Positions 1 to 7,663 of a stretch of DNA of 9,325 nucleotides are shown one piece after another. Positions within the stretch are counted from its first letter, which is position 1. Every line of letters begins with the position of its first letter. A model generated the notes under the pieces. It had not been told where the DNA came from and searched no databases. It saw nothing but the letters and a program-made list of their open reading frames with translations. The position numbers and the translations under genes are program-made. Origin of the DNA: Candidatus Poseidoniaceae archaeon (lineage in GTDB: Archaea; Thermoplasmatota; Poseidoniia; Poseidoniales; Poseidoniaceae). Where the stretch lies: NCBI GenBank assembly GCA_013330285.1, contig DUIP01000009.1, positions 1 to 9,325 on the forward strand. Direction: 5' to 3'.

Positions 1-410
1 GAGTCGAATGCATCGGTTGGCAGAACAACTAGATCGCCGAGCAATTCCCATTTCTGTGGCAATGGGTAGGATGTGGGGTCTGTTTCAACAAGGCCATTGG
101 CAGCATACCATGCCATCACCGCCTCCTTCAGTCGTTCGTGGGGGTTGACCGACGGACCGATGGTTTGAACAGATTCGAGGCTGATCTGCCATGGTGAATC
201 GAACAGTGCGTTCAACGCCTCGATTTCGTCGGTTGAGCACTCTTTTTGTTGGCGGCATGGGAAACCGATTTCTCCAGTATGATTGGCCTTGGATTGTGCC
301 AAGGGGTAATGCCAGCCAAGGGTTTTGAGTGCGGAGTGTAGGCTTGATGCATTCTCCTTTGCAGCCCATACCACAACATGCAATGGCTCTTGTTGACCAG
401 AACCACTCAT
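1..410 (-). CDS. TYW2/Trm5-family tRNA wyosine-synthesis transferase, N-terminal part (partial)
   Basis: An open frame of 136 complete codons starts at ATG 408-410 and runs off the left edge without a stop. An in-frame TGA lies two codons upstream (414-416), so this is the first possible start. Near the visible end, residues 115-135 carry YPLPQKWELLGDLVVLP followed by F135. This resembles the (L)P-x-x-W-x-x-x-G-(D/N)-L-(V/L)-L-L-x-x-x-x-F element that precedes the Rossmann methyltransferase fold in TYW2 and Trm5 proteins (human TRMT12 has a close counterpart). The preceding ~110 residues are a variable N-terminal domain. TYW2 transfers the 3-amino-3-carboxypropyl group from S-adenosylmethionine to the wyosine base at position 37 of tRNA-Phe in the cytoplasm; Trm5 instead methylates G37. 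The SAM-binding and catalytic parts lie outside the window, so TYW2 is favoured over Trm5 only by the longer eukaryote-like N-terminus. No Shine-Dalgarno is visible, which suggests leaderless expression. Confidence 0.62.
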   Translation of the reverse strand, partial: MSGSGQQEPLHVVVWAAKENASSLHSALKTLGWHYPLAQSKANHTGEIGFPCRQQKECSTDEIEALNALFDSPWQISLESVQTIGPSVNPHERLKEAVMAWYAANGLVETDPTSYPLPQKWELLGDLVVLPTDAFD

Positions 411-461
411 GCTTCAACGAAGGGGGTAACCCCTATGAATGTCGCGTGATAAGCCCCGTGC
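411..461. promoter_or_regulatory. Divergent intergenic promoter region with central AT-rich core and small palindrome
   Basis: This 51-bp spacer separates the divergent starts at 410 (minus) and 462 (plus). The only TATA-like stretch is TATGAAT at 434-440, about 25 nt from each start, which is where an archaeal TATA box sits for leaderless transcripts. One core could therefore serve both directions. Directly beside it, 421-434 reads AGGGG-GTAA-CCCCT, a 5-bp perfect dyad with a 4-base centre that could be an operator or a small hairpin. Neither gene has a Shine-Dalgarno at a useful distance. The promoter role is inferred from position and composition only. Confidence 0.35.
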
Positions 462-3400
462 ATGAGCGACTCGGTAGGTTTGTCGAACCTTCGTCAACAA
501 GGCCTTGCTCACCTTTTAATTGGGTTGATGGCCATCTCAATTCTCGCTCCTATGGCCTCTGCAGCGGGCATGACTTCCTGCGACAAAGATCCTGGTGCCG
601 GTGTCGATGGAATATGTGACACCTACTCGGACTCAGATGACGGCACGCCGAACCTCCAAGATTGGGTGGAAGGCACCTACGAATTCACGATGCTGGGGAC
701 CGAACAGATTCAACTTGATTTGACTTGGGCCATTCGTGAATTTGACCGGGAAGCGCTCGGTTTTACAGATCCGTTCATCTCAAGCGCACTGGCCAACGAT
801 GGCTTGGATGAAGATGATGGTGCACCAGCGGACCTTATTCGAAATTACTTCGATCAAGAATCTGCAGGCTCCGGCTCGCCAACCGTCGGTGAGAAACTCA
901 AAATCGAACTTTCAAATGCGATCGAAGACTCCCTTGAATCAAGCTTCGGCGAAGTCGCTGTGACAACTGATTACACCAATCAATACGTTGACGGAGCAAC
1001 AACCACCGCCTGTTCGGTCAACCCTTCCACCGATTCAGCCGAAGAGGGCGCCTCTGCAAACGATGTGTTTAACCCACCGATTTGCATCTCAACCTCTGCA
1101 CTGATCCAACTCGATCAGTCGACCTTCAATCTGCTTCCCAACCCGGATCTGGACCTTGAGCGAGCCTACCAAGGGCTGATGGTGATGGGCTCAGAAATCA
1201 CGTCGACGTTCAATTTTGTAGCGCGCCCAGGTCATATTGCCACCTATACAGTCCACCCGCCAAGCTATGCGACCATCGATTCTGTTGACGCTTCAGGAAC
1301 ACTGATTGAACATGGCGGTACCTCGCCGTACAATTCCAGTTCATGGGTGCTTGATCACCGATTGGCTCAGAGCACGGATGGCGACCTTACTGAAGGTGTA
1401 GAGTTGACCCTCAAGCACCGAAACCGGACCGGCACAAGCACAGTCGAAGTGCCAAGTGGCGAGAAAGCATTGGACCTCCACATCACGCTTAATCTGGAAG
1501 ATGAATCAGCAGCGACGCTTGATTTCGTGGCTGGGATGCATTACCTCGATGAAGCCACCCTCGACGACTGGGGCGTCTCGCTGATGTCGGTCGCAGAACG
1601 CGCCAAGGTCCCTGTCGTCACAGCAGACGGTATTCGATTGGCCTACCACAACGGCCTTGTCGACCTCGAAAATTTCACCTCGCAGTTCCCAGTTGACCTC
1701 ATTGCCGAAGGCGTCTCCTCGACCGTTGCAGGCATTGAAACCATTGAGATGGGAGAAATGACTTGGATCTCCTCACAGCCAGCAACTGCATCCCTTCCGG
1801 CAGGGGGCCTCAATTACTCACATTCCACTGGATGCTCCGAGGTTGCGCCGGCGGGAGTCGAACTGCGATTTTGTGTTGAAGGCGAAGAGGCCATGGGCTT
1901 CAATCACCCAGTGTACCTCACCACCACCAGCCAGCCCTTCTCGATGCGCTTGCTCGATATCATTTCTGAAAACAACAACAATGAGGACGTTGCGGAATTG
2001 ATCGATGTCCTCACAGAAGATGACTTTGAGCGTGTGCTCAACGCTGGGCTCACAATCCAAACCTCGCTTGACAGCGATTATCTTTCAGCCATTGTCCCTG
2101 CCAATCTTCCACCATCAGAAGTGACATTGGAAATCATTCTTCCAAGTTGGGTTCGAACAGCAGATGGCAGCGACCGCTTGATTTTGAGAGATACCATCGA
2201 AGGAAATCAAGACAACTCGATTTCATTCGCTGGAACCAATCCATATGATTGGCGCAATGTCGTGCGCGACGATTATCAAAACGTCAAGTGTGAGAGCACC
2301 GAGAGAACATGCGTCACGAGCGAGGTGGAAATGGATGCCATGTCCATCAATCTCAATGAATTCACTCGAACTGCTGCACTTGAATTTGCCTTGGATGCAG
2401 ATGTTTCAGTTCATCGAATCAACATCCCTCAAGAATACATTCCAGAGACCGGGGAGCACAGTGTCAACATGGAGGTTCTGCCCTCTGATCTTGTGCGTCT
2501 GGCGCTTGATATCGCAAGTCGAATCGACGAGCCAATCAATCGAACATACAATCTCAACGAGACCCTTGGCAAGATCTGCGATGATTACAATTACAGCATC
2601 TGCGAGGAATCGGTTGAGTTTTTGCTGACTTCAGAAGGCTTGATGGCGCTCGTCAAGCAAGTCGGGGAACTTTTCACCCAGTTCATCCATGAAGCTGCAG
2701 AGCGATTGACCGACATTGAAGATTCGCCCTTCACAGCTGTTGACATCAGCGAATTTGAATTCAAGACCCGATTGAAAGGCGTGGGTGCGCCCGACCTCAT
2801 TGTGAGTGATGAAGACCCGTTGAGCCTCACGCTGAACATTCCCAAAGTGACGTTCAAACTGCAACTTGATGGCGATATTGGAAAAATCCTGAGTGGTGAT
2901 TTAGAAGGTCTTGAAGTGAGTTTGCTGACAAGCACCATCCGTTCGACATTTGTCTATCCGATGGCGATGATGATGCAGAGCCTCACAGGAATGCTGACCA
3001 ATGGAATAGTGGCTTGGGATGGTGTCACCCTGCCCAATGGTGGGGATTCAAGCGATGTCATGACGATTCCTTTCCAATTTGACAGCACCCTCAACGAGGA
3101 ATTTCAAGTGGCGATGAATGGTCCATTTACCTTGTTGATGCCCAGTGGAATTACCCTTGAAAATCTTGAATCCTCGCAGGGGAACATCGATGTTCGCACC
3201 GTGGATGGACGCCAAGAAATCACCTATACGATTCCGGCCGGCGATGTTGACGACACCGTGACCTTCCAACTTCATTTCAGTTGGCTCTATTTCTTTGTGC
3301 AGTTTTGGAAGTACCCTGCCATCTTGGTGATCCTGCTGCTGCTCTATGTTCGACGACGACGCAGAAAGCGAAAGAAGAAGCGCGCACGAAGGGCTGCGAA

Positions 3401-3620
3401 TGTGGCGGCAAAGCCTCAACTCAGCAATGATGAATTTGCAGATCTTTCAGGGTTTTCAAGCAAAGCATTCCATGGCGATCTCGATGAGTTGCGTGATTTC
3501 AACAACGACGCACCCCCGCCGATTCCACCAATGCCGCCAATGGATGTCCCAATGGAGGCGTCGGTTCCATCCTTTGACGAGACCCTTCTGCACGACCTTG
3601 GCGACGAACGCTTCGATTGA
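462..3620 (+). CDS. Large secreted, C-terminally membrane-anchored protein of unknown family (1052 aa)
   Basis: ATG 462 is the first start after an in-frame TAA at 450-452. Residues 1-36 form a signal peptide: polar N-terminus, hydrophobic core 15-29, then an ASA-A type cleavage site near 32-35. A single transmembrane helix spans about 941-963. It is followed at once by a stop-transfer run of Arg/Lys (964-977) and an ~75-residue acidic, proline-rich cytoplasmic tail (APPPIPPMPPMDVP) ending in acidic residues. The ~900-residue ectodomain is Asp/Glu/Ser/Thr rich and has at least seven N-x-S/T sequons. It has exactly ten cysteines in five close pairs (40/52, 184/208, 458/471, 610/617, 706/714), with none in the helix or tail. 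A short acidic stretch, DTYSDSDDGTPN, near 53-64 could bind calcium. I do not recognise the family. The topology (N-out, C-in) suggests a surface or adhesion-like structural protein, or a receptor whose tail contacts cytoplasmic partners. Its stop codon abuts that of uvrC. Confidence 0.85.
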   Translation: MSDSVGLSNLRQQGLAHLLIGLMAISILAPMASAAGMTSCDKDPGAGVDGICDTYSDSDDGTPNLQDWVEGTYEFTMLGTEQIQLDLTWAIREFDREALGFTDPFISSALANDGLDEDDGAPADLIRNYFDQESAGSGSPTVGEKLKIELSNAIEDSLESSFGEVAVTTDYTNQYVDGATTTACSVNPSTDSAEEGASANDVFNPPICISTSALIQLDQSTFNLLPNPDLDLERAYQGLMVMGSEITSTFNFVARPGHIATYTVHPPSYATIDSVDASGTLIEHGGTSPYNSSSWVLDHRLAQSTDGDLTEGVELTLKHRNRTGTSTVEVPSGEKALDLHITLNLEDESAATLDFVAGMHYLDEATLDDWGVSLMSVAERAKVPVVTADGIRLAYHNGLVDLENFTSQFPVDLIAEGVSSTVAGIETIEMGEMTWISSQPATASLPAGGLNYSHSTGCSEVAPAGVELRFCVEGEEAMGFNHPVYLTTTSQPFSMRLLDIISENNNNEDVAELIDVLTEDDFERVLNAGLTIQTSLDSDYLSAIVPANLPPSEVTLEIILPSWVRTADGSDRLILRDTIEGNQDNSISFAGTNPYDWRNVVRDDYQNVKCESTERTCVTSEVEMDAMSINLNEFTRTAALEFALDADVSVHRINIPQEYIPETGEHSVNMEVLPSDLVRLALDIASRIDEPINRTYNLNETLGKICDDYNYSICEESVEFLLTSEGLMALVKQVGELFTQFIHEAAERLTDIEDSPFTAVDISEFEFKTRLKGVGAPDLIVSDEDPLSLTLNIPKVTFKLQLDGDIGKILSGDLEGLEVSLLTSTIRSTFVYPMAMMMQSLTGMLTNGIVAWDGVTLPNGGDSSDVMTIPFQFDSTLNEEFQVAMNGPFTLLMPSGITLENLESSQGNIDVRTVDGRQEITYTIPAGDVDDTVTFQLHFSWLYFFVQFWKYPAILVILLLLYVRRRRRKRKKKRARRAANVAAKPQLSNDEFADLSGFSSKAFHGDLDELRDFNNDAPPPIPPMPPMDVPMEASVPSFDETLLHDLGDERFD

Positions 3621-3623
3621 TCA
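3618..3623. other. Zero-gap convergent stop junction (TGATCA)
   Basis: The plus-strand TGA (3618-3620) and the minus-strand TGA (read from TCA at 3621-3623) lie side by side and together form the palindrome TGATCA. There is no intergenic DNA for a terminator, so each transcript must end inside the opposite gene or overlap it antisense. Confidence 0.95.
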
Positions 3624-5348
3624 GGAGTGCAGGGCATCATAGATGCGTTGAGCGAGCGCTGGACCAATACCAGGTACGGTCATCAAGTTGTCCGCAGATG
3701 CGTGCTGAATCCCTTGCCGTCCTCCAAAATGACGCATGAGGTTTTGCATTTTCTTAGCACCCAGACCTTCCACTCCATCAAGTGGATCTGACATTCGACT
3801 CTTCCCTCTTCGTTTACGGTGGTAGGTGTTGACAAACCGGTGCGCTTCATCACGTGCATGGACCATCACTCGGCCCTTGCGATCAAGCACAATAGGTTCG
3901 TGCCCATTTCTGTAAATTGTTTCCTCACGTTTTGCAAGTGCAGCAAGCTCAAATCGATCCAAGACACCATGCTCTTTGAGCAGCGCGGTAATCGTTGAAA
4001 GGTGTGTTTCACCACCGTCGATGAGAAGCAAATCTGGCCAAGAGTCCTGCCGTTTAAGCCAACGTTCGACCACCTCTCGCATCATTCGAAGATCATCCAT
4101 GGCATCGGTTTTGACGATGTATGTGCGGTATTCCTTTTTCACAGGCCGTCCATTTCTCAAGGTAACACTCACACCAACCCGCTCATCACCAAGCAATTGA
4201 GCCATGTCGAAACAGACGATGTGGTTGAGCTGGTCCATACCAAGGACAGCAGCCCCTTCATTGGCAGCGCGTTGTTCGAGGGAACCACTTGTCGCATTGG
4301 CAAGGCGAGTCATTTGGATGTCAGCATTTTGGCGAGCAAGGGTCAGTAGAGTGACCAAATCACCTCGCAATGGGGTTCGAACCTCGACTTTGGCTTCACG
4401 GCGGCTGCACAACCACTCTTCAACGCCATCGAGCAAGGGTGTAGGTGTCAGCAAGAGACGTGGAGGCCGCCGATTTGCATAGTGTTCTGAAACAAAATTG
4501 GCCACGGTTTCACCAATGTCACCACGATGAACCATCGGCCAGACCTCCTGTCCCTTGACCACGCCTTGGTCGGCATGTATGATCACAACAGCTGCCATTT
4601 CTCCTTGGGCTACAATACCTATTGCATCGCAGTCGCGATAGACCTTGCTGGAAACAACATGCTGGCCAGTTGTGGCTCGCACTGCACGAATCGTGTCCCT
4701 TTTTGCTGCCGCTTGTTCAAAGTTCATCGCTTCAGAGGCGGCGTCCATTTCCTTGGCGAGTTCTTCGAGCAAAGCCGCAGCGTCTCCGTTAAGCACCCTA
4801 CGAGCGGTATCGACTCTCTCGCTGTAACCTGTCGCATCAATGCACGGCCCGGCACACAGACCGATGTGCATCGACAAACAACCTTGAGGGAGAAGTTCTT
4901 TGCAATCTCGAATGCCGAATTGCCTTCGAAGAAGTTGCATCACTTGCTTGGCCGCACCAGCGTTCGGAAACGGCCCCCATCTCAGGCTTGCTTTTGGTGG
5001 GTGCCGTGTGTACATGATCCGAGGGATTTCTTCCTTCGTCAGTACCAAATACGGATAGGATTTGTCATCCTTCAGCATTGAATTGTACCTCGGTTTGTGT
5101 TGGCGAATCAATTGCCGCTCAAGAATGAGGGCTTCTTCTGGAGAATTCGTCACAATGCATTCGATGTCGTCCGATCTCTTCACGAGTTCAGGGATCATTT
5201 GACGGTCTGGTGTCTGTGCGAAATAAGAGCGAATTCGCTCATTCAATTTTGTCGCTTTCCCGACGTACAAGACTCGACCTTGGTTGGTTTTGAATAAATA
5301 CACCCCCGGCCGCTTGGGGAAATCCACCGAAGCGAGGGTGACAGGCAT
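3621..5348 (-). CDS. uvrC: Excinuclease ABC subunit C (UvrC)
   Basis: UvrC makes the dual incision around bulky DNA lesions after UvrA and UvrB have loaded. At 575 residues the protein is full length, slightly short of the usual ~600. Domains in order: GIY-YIG nuclease at about 12-92 (GVY 15-17, YVGKA 28-32, Arg38/Arg40, Glu77), which makes the 3' cut; a cysteine cluster C149, C157, C165, C169 whose last three match the spacing of the Fe-S ligands described in E. coli UvrC; a UVR helix pair at ~192-222 that contacts UvrB; an RNase H-like nuclease for the 5' cut with FD381, DD418-419, ID444 and H503 as its likely catalytic set; and tandem helix-hairpin-helix motifs at ~523-573 (GVEGLGAKK, VPGIGPALA) for DNA binding. 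The minus-strand start at 5346-5348 has a Shine-Dalgarno AAGGA (5355-5359) with a 6-nt spacer. All key residues look intact. uvrA and uvrB are not in the window. UvrC in archaea is usually ascribed to old transfer from bacteria. Confidence 0.97.
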   Translation of the reverse strand: MPVTLASVDFPKRPGVYLFKTNQGRVLYVGKATKLNERIRSYFAQTPDRQMIPELVKRSDDIECIVTNSPEEALILERQLIRQHKPRYNSMLKDDKSYPYLVLTKEEIPRIMYTRHPPKASLRWGPFPNAGAAKQVMQLLRRQFGIRDCKELLPQGCLSMHIGLCAGPCIDATGYSERVDTARRVLNGDAAALLEELAKEMDAASEAMNFEQAAAKRDTIRAVRATTGQHVVSSKVYRDCDAIGIVAQGEMAAVVIIHADQGVVKGQEVWPMVHRGDIGETVANFVSEHYANRRPPRLLLTPTPLLDGVEEWLCSRREAKVEVRTPLRGDLVTLLTLARQNADIQMTRLANATSGSLEQRAANEGAAVLGMDQLNHIVCFDMAQLLGDERVGVSVTLRNGRPVKKEYRTYIVKTDAMDDLRMMREVVERWLKRQDSWPDLLLIDGGETHLSTITALLKEHGVLDRFELAALAKREETIYRNGHEPIVLDRKGRVMVHARDEAHRFVNTYHRKRRGKSRMSDPLDGVEGLGAKKMQNLMRHFGGRQGIQHASADNLMTVPGIGPALAQRIYDALHS

Positions 5349-5389
5349 GCCCTTTCCTTACCGCCGCCCCCAAAAAAGGAAACCCTTGG
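5349..5389. promoter_or_regulatory. 41-bp divergent spacer with mirrored Shine-Dalgarno sites
   Basis: This spacer lies between uvrC (minus) and the STAND regulator (plus). It holds TTTCCTT at 5353-5359 and its exact inverse AAGGAAA at 5376-5382. Each arm doubles as a ribosome binding site: AAGGA 6 nt before the uvrC ATG, and AAGGA (5376-5380) 9 nt before the ATG at 5390. The centre is a C-rich block and an A6 run (5372-5377). No TATA-like element fits inside, so promoters must overlap the coding ends. The ribosome binding sites are seen directly; any operator role for the inverted repeat is speculative. Confidence 0.5.
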
Positions 5390-7660
5390 ATGAAACAAGA
5401 TGATGCAACAAAAGCGGTGGTTAGAAAGGAACCTGTACCTGCGTCAATTATGGTTGGTGATCTCTCCGTCCCACAAGAGCGTATTTTGCGCTGGCTTGGT
5501 GGGTTTTCTCCAGCCATGGAAAAAGCATGGGACGTCACGCGACATCTTTCCTTACCTGGCATCAGCGAAGCACTTGGGGTTGTACGGAGTGCGCTCAATG
5601 CCCCCCTCAACGGTCTTGAGAAGCTTGATCTTGTCTTCAAACGCAAAGCTCACGTGATTGGAGGTGGTTCTCGCCGAAGGCATGTCTATCACCTTACAGA
5701 AAAGGGACGAACACTGTTTGAATCCCTTGGAACACAGAGCGTTTCCAAAAAATCATCTCGTGGAAAATCCTTCGGGGATGTGCCCATTCTTGGCGAAGTG
5801 CATGGCCGTCATGCCCTTGCAGTGGAAGTCAGTGAACAGGTGTTACAAGCGACTTGTATGGTGCTCAGCGGCCTTCCCGGAATCGGGAAAACCACAGTAG
5901 GAGGCCTCGTCAGCGAACATTTGTTGGACTCGGGAACCACCGTTCGTTGGGCTCAAATCGACGAGTTTTCTGATCTTCATGGGTTGTGCAAGCAATGGGG
6001 ATTTCGTGGTCCGTTTCCAAAAAATAATCAAGCGCTTGCAGAGTTTGCTGCGCTCAAATGTAAAGGTGATGTGCTTGTCATCGACGATGCACATTTGATT
6101 CCAGAACGCCACATTGATTCGATCCGTTCGTTTTGCAAGGAACTCGACAATGCTCAATCCGCTCACATGCTTTTGATTGGCCGAGAACCACTTTCATTTC
6201 CACAAACACTGCCTCGAATTGCCGTGCCATCTTTGCAAGTATCAGATGCAGCCATGCTTCTTGGTGAGTCCATTGCAGAGCCTGAACGAATGCATATTGC
6301 CGAAAGCCTTGGCGGCCACCCGCTGGCCATTTTGCTTCATGAAGAGGGCTCGCCTCTCCCCGAAGCAGGTGCAGATGTACAATCCTATGTGGAGGATGTT
6401 GTTCTTTCAACCCTTGATCCTTCCACCAGGGACGGCCTTGACCACATTGTGATGGTTCCTATGCCCATCGAAGCGAGCAAAGCGTTCAACAGTGATGTTG
6501 TTGGCACCCTTGATGATTATGCCTTTTTGCGATGGAGTTCGAATCTCGAGAAGATGGAAATTCAACACCTTGTCAGAAATGTGCGACGTTCTGTGCTCGA
6601 TGATGATACAAAACAGAGGTTGCACAAAGCAGCAGTCAACCATTGGGAAGGATTAGCTGAGACCACTGAGGAGCAAATCATCCTTCTCTACCATCGAATT
6701 GCCAGCCTCGAAGAGGGCATAGATGCCCAACTTGATGCAGAGATGGAACGTTTACTGGAAACGCATTCAGGTGCCTTTTCTGTCTTATTGGAACAGGCGA
6801 TCAACGTCTCAACGATGCCTTCACAACTTCATTACATGGCCGGAAAAGTGGCCATTGAAAGGTGTGAGCCCGATCATGTACGACGCCATCTTGAGGCCCT
6901 CAGCGAATCGGCTGAATCCCGCCATCTCTCACTTGGTTTGGCCATGCTCGAAGGGCGCATTCAGGACGCCGATGAGATCATCGAACAGGGCCTTGCAGAA
7001 GGTGATCAATCCGAGAAGAATCGAATGGCACTCGCCGCCGCATCAAGACGACTCGATGATCGTGTTTTTGATCAACCAGATCCATCGTTAGCAAAAGAAG
7101 TGAAGGCGTACCTCCAACGGGTGAAGATTCCCGAACAAACCTCCGATGAGCGTTCAGTGACCCTCATCGCTCTTTCAATGATCCAACACGCCCTTGCACT
7201 TTGGGAAAAAGAATTTGAGAAAGCGAAACGGCTACGCGATTCGCTTGCAGCCATCGGTGGATTTGCTCAACCACTTCTGCAAGGTCTGGAGGCGAAAGCC
7301 AATCTTATCGCTGCCCAGTCAACCGAGCAACGAGCGATGGCGACCAATGAAATACAAACTGCTATTGAAGCACAAACCAATTCAATTCGAGCCGATGCAT
7401 TGCGTCTTTCCTTGGTCGAGCAATTGATCGCCGTCGATCAACCAAAGGCGAAACACATGTTCTCGATGATTCCAGAACCACCTCAAACCGCCAACAGCGC
7501 CACCCTCCATCGCCTCCATGCTCGTTGGTGGACATGTAAAGCCAAATTACAACCAAACATGCGTCGCATTGCTCTACGAGAAGCGATCACACAGCACCGG
7601 GCCGCAGGATGTCCAAGGGCAGCAAAGGCGCTTGAGGCCCAACTGCACTCGCTGTTGTGA
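5390..7660 (+). CDS. Winged-helix / STAND-type NTPase / helical-repeat regulator (756 aa)
   Basis: Three parts are visible. Residues ~26-113 look like a winged helix-turn-helix: helices at 28-37 and ~56-79, then a basic wing ending in RRRHVYHLTEKG (95-106), the usual ending of such domains. Residues ~130-320 are a P-loop NTPase: Walker A GLPGIGKTT (161-169), Walker B DVLVIDDAH (227-235), a sensor-like LLIGREP (261-267), and GGHPLA (308-313), matching the GxP motif that marks STAND NTPases. Residues ~330-756 are Ala/Leu/Glu-rich helices resembling TPR-type repeats, the usual sensor or partner-binding part. By family logic (MalT-like transcription factors) it would use ATP/ADP exchange to switch a DNA-bound oligomer on receiving a ligand or partner signal. 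The inducer and targets are unknown. The start at ATG 5390 has AAGGA 9 nt upstream. It is divergent from uvrC across 41 bp and ends directly against the RAM pair. Confidence 0.82.
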   Translation: MKQDDATKAVVRKEPVPASIMVGDLSVPQERILRWLGGFSPAMEKAWDVTRHLSLPGISEALGVVRSALNAPLNGLEKLDLVFKRKAHVIGGGSRRRHVYHLTEKGRTLFESLGTQSVSKKSSRGKSFGDVPILGEVHGRHALAVEVSEQVLQATCMVLSGLPGIGKTTVGGLVSEHLLDSGTTVRWAQIDEFSDLHGLCKQWGFRGPFPKNNQALAEFAALKCKGDVLVIDDAHLIPERHIDSIRSFCKELDNAQSAHMLLIGREPLSFPQTLPRIAVPSLQVSDAAMLLGESIAEPERMHIAESLGGHPLAILLHEEGSPLPEAGADVQSYVEDVVLSTLDPSTRDGLDHIVMVPMPIEASKAFNSDVVGTLDDYAFLRWSSNLEKMEIQHLVRNVRRSVLDDDTKQRLHKAAVNHWEGLAETTEEQIILLYHRIASLEEGIDAQLDAEMERLLETHSGAFSVLLEQAINVSTMPSQLHYMAGKVAIERCEPDHVRRHLEALSESAESRHLSLGLAMLEGRIQDADEIIEQGLAEGDQSEKNRMALAAASRRLDDRVFDQPDPSLAKEVKAYLQRVKIPEQTSDERSVTLIALSMIQHALALWEKEFEKAKRLRDSLAAIGGFAQPLLQGLEAKANLIAAQSTEQRAMATNEIQTAIEAQTNSIRADALRLSLVEQLIAVDQPKAKHMFSMIPEPPQTANSATLHRLHARWWTCKAKLQPNMRRIALREAITQHRAAGCPRAAKALEAQLHSLL

Positions 7661-7663
7661 TTA
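7658..7663. other. Second zero-gap convergent stop junction (TGATTA)
   Basis: The STAND gene stop TGA (7658-7660) is followed immediately by TTA (7661-7663), the minus-strand TAA of the downstream RAM gene. As at 3618-3623, no base separates the two genes and no terminator hairpin or T-run can sit between them. Confidence 0.95.

Noticed and set aside
85..417. Minus-strand ORF of 110 codons starting at 417
   Set aside because: Out of frame with the TYW2-like coding sequence, which is open over the whole 1-410 span and matches a known motif; this frame gives Cys/Arg-rich sequence without family resemblance.
421..434. AGGGG-GTAA-CCCCT as a transcription terminator
   Set aside because: It lies between divergent starts where no transcript ends, and no T-run follows on either strand.
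4527..5081. Plus-strand ORF of 184 codons inside uvrC
   Set aside because: Antisense to the best-conserved part of UvrC (cysteine cluster and UVR region), with Cys/His-rich composition typical of a shadow frame and no ribosome binding site.
5293..5300. AATAAATA inside uvrC as the promoter of the STAND gene
   Set aside because: It is AT-rich and on the correct side, but would give a leader of roughly 65 nt; it encodes conserved UvrC residues next to the GIY motif, so composition alone is not enough to call it.
5239..5646. Minus-strand ORF crossing the uvrC/STAND spacer
   Set aside because: Antisense to the winged-helix coding region and out of frame with uvrC; it would bury both divergent starts and their ribosome binding sites.
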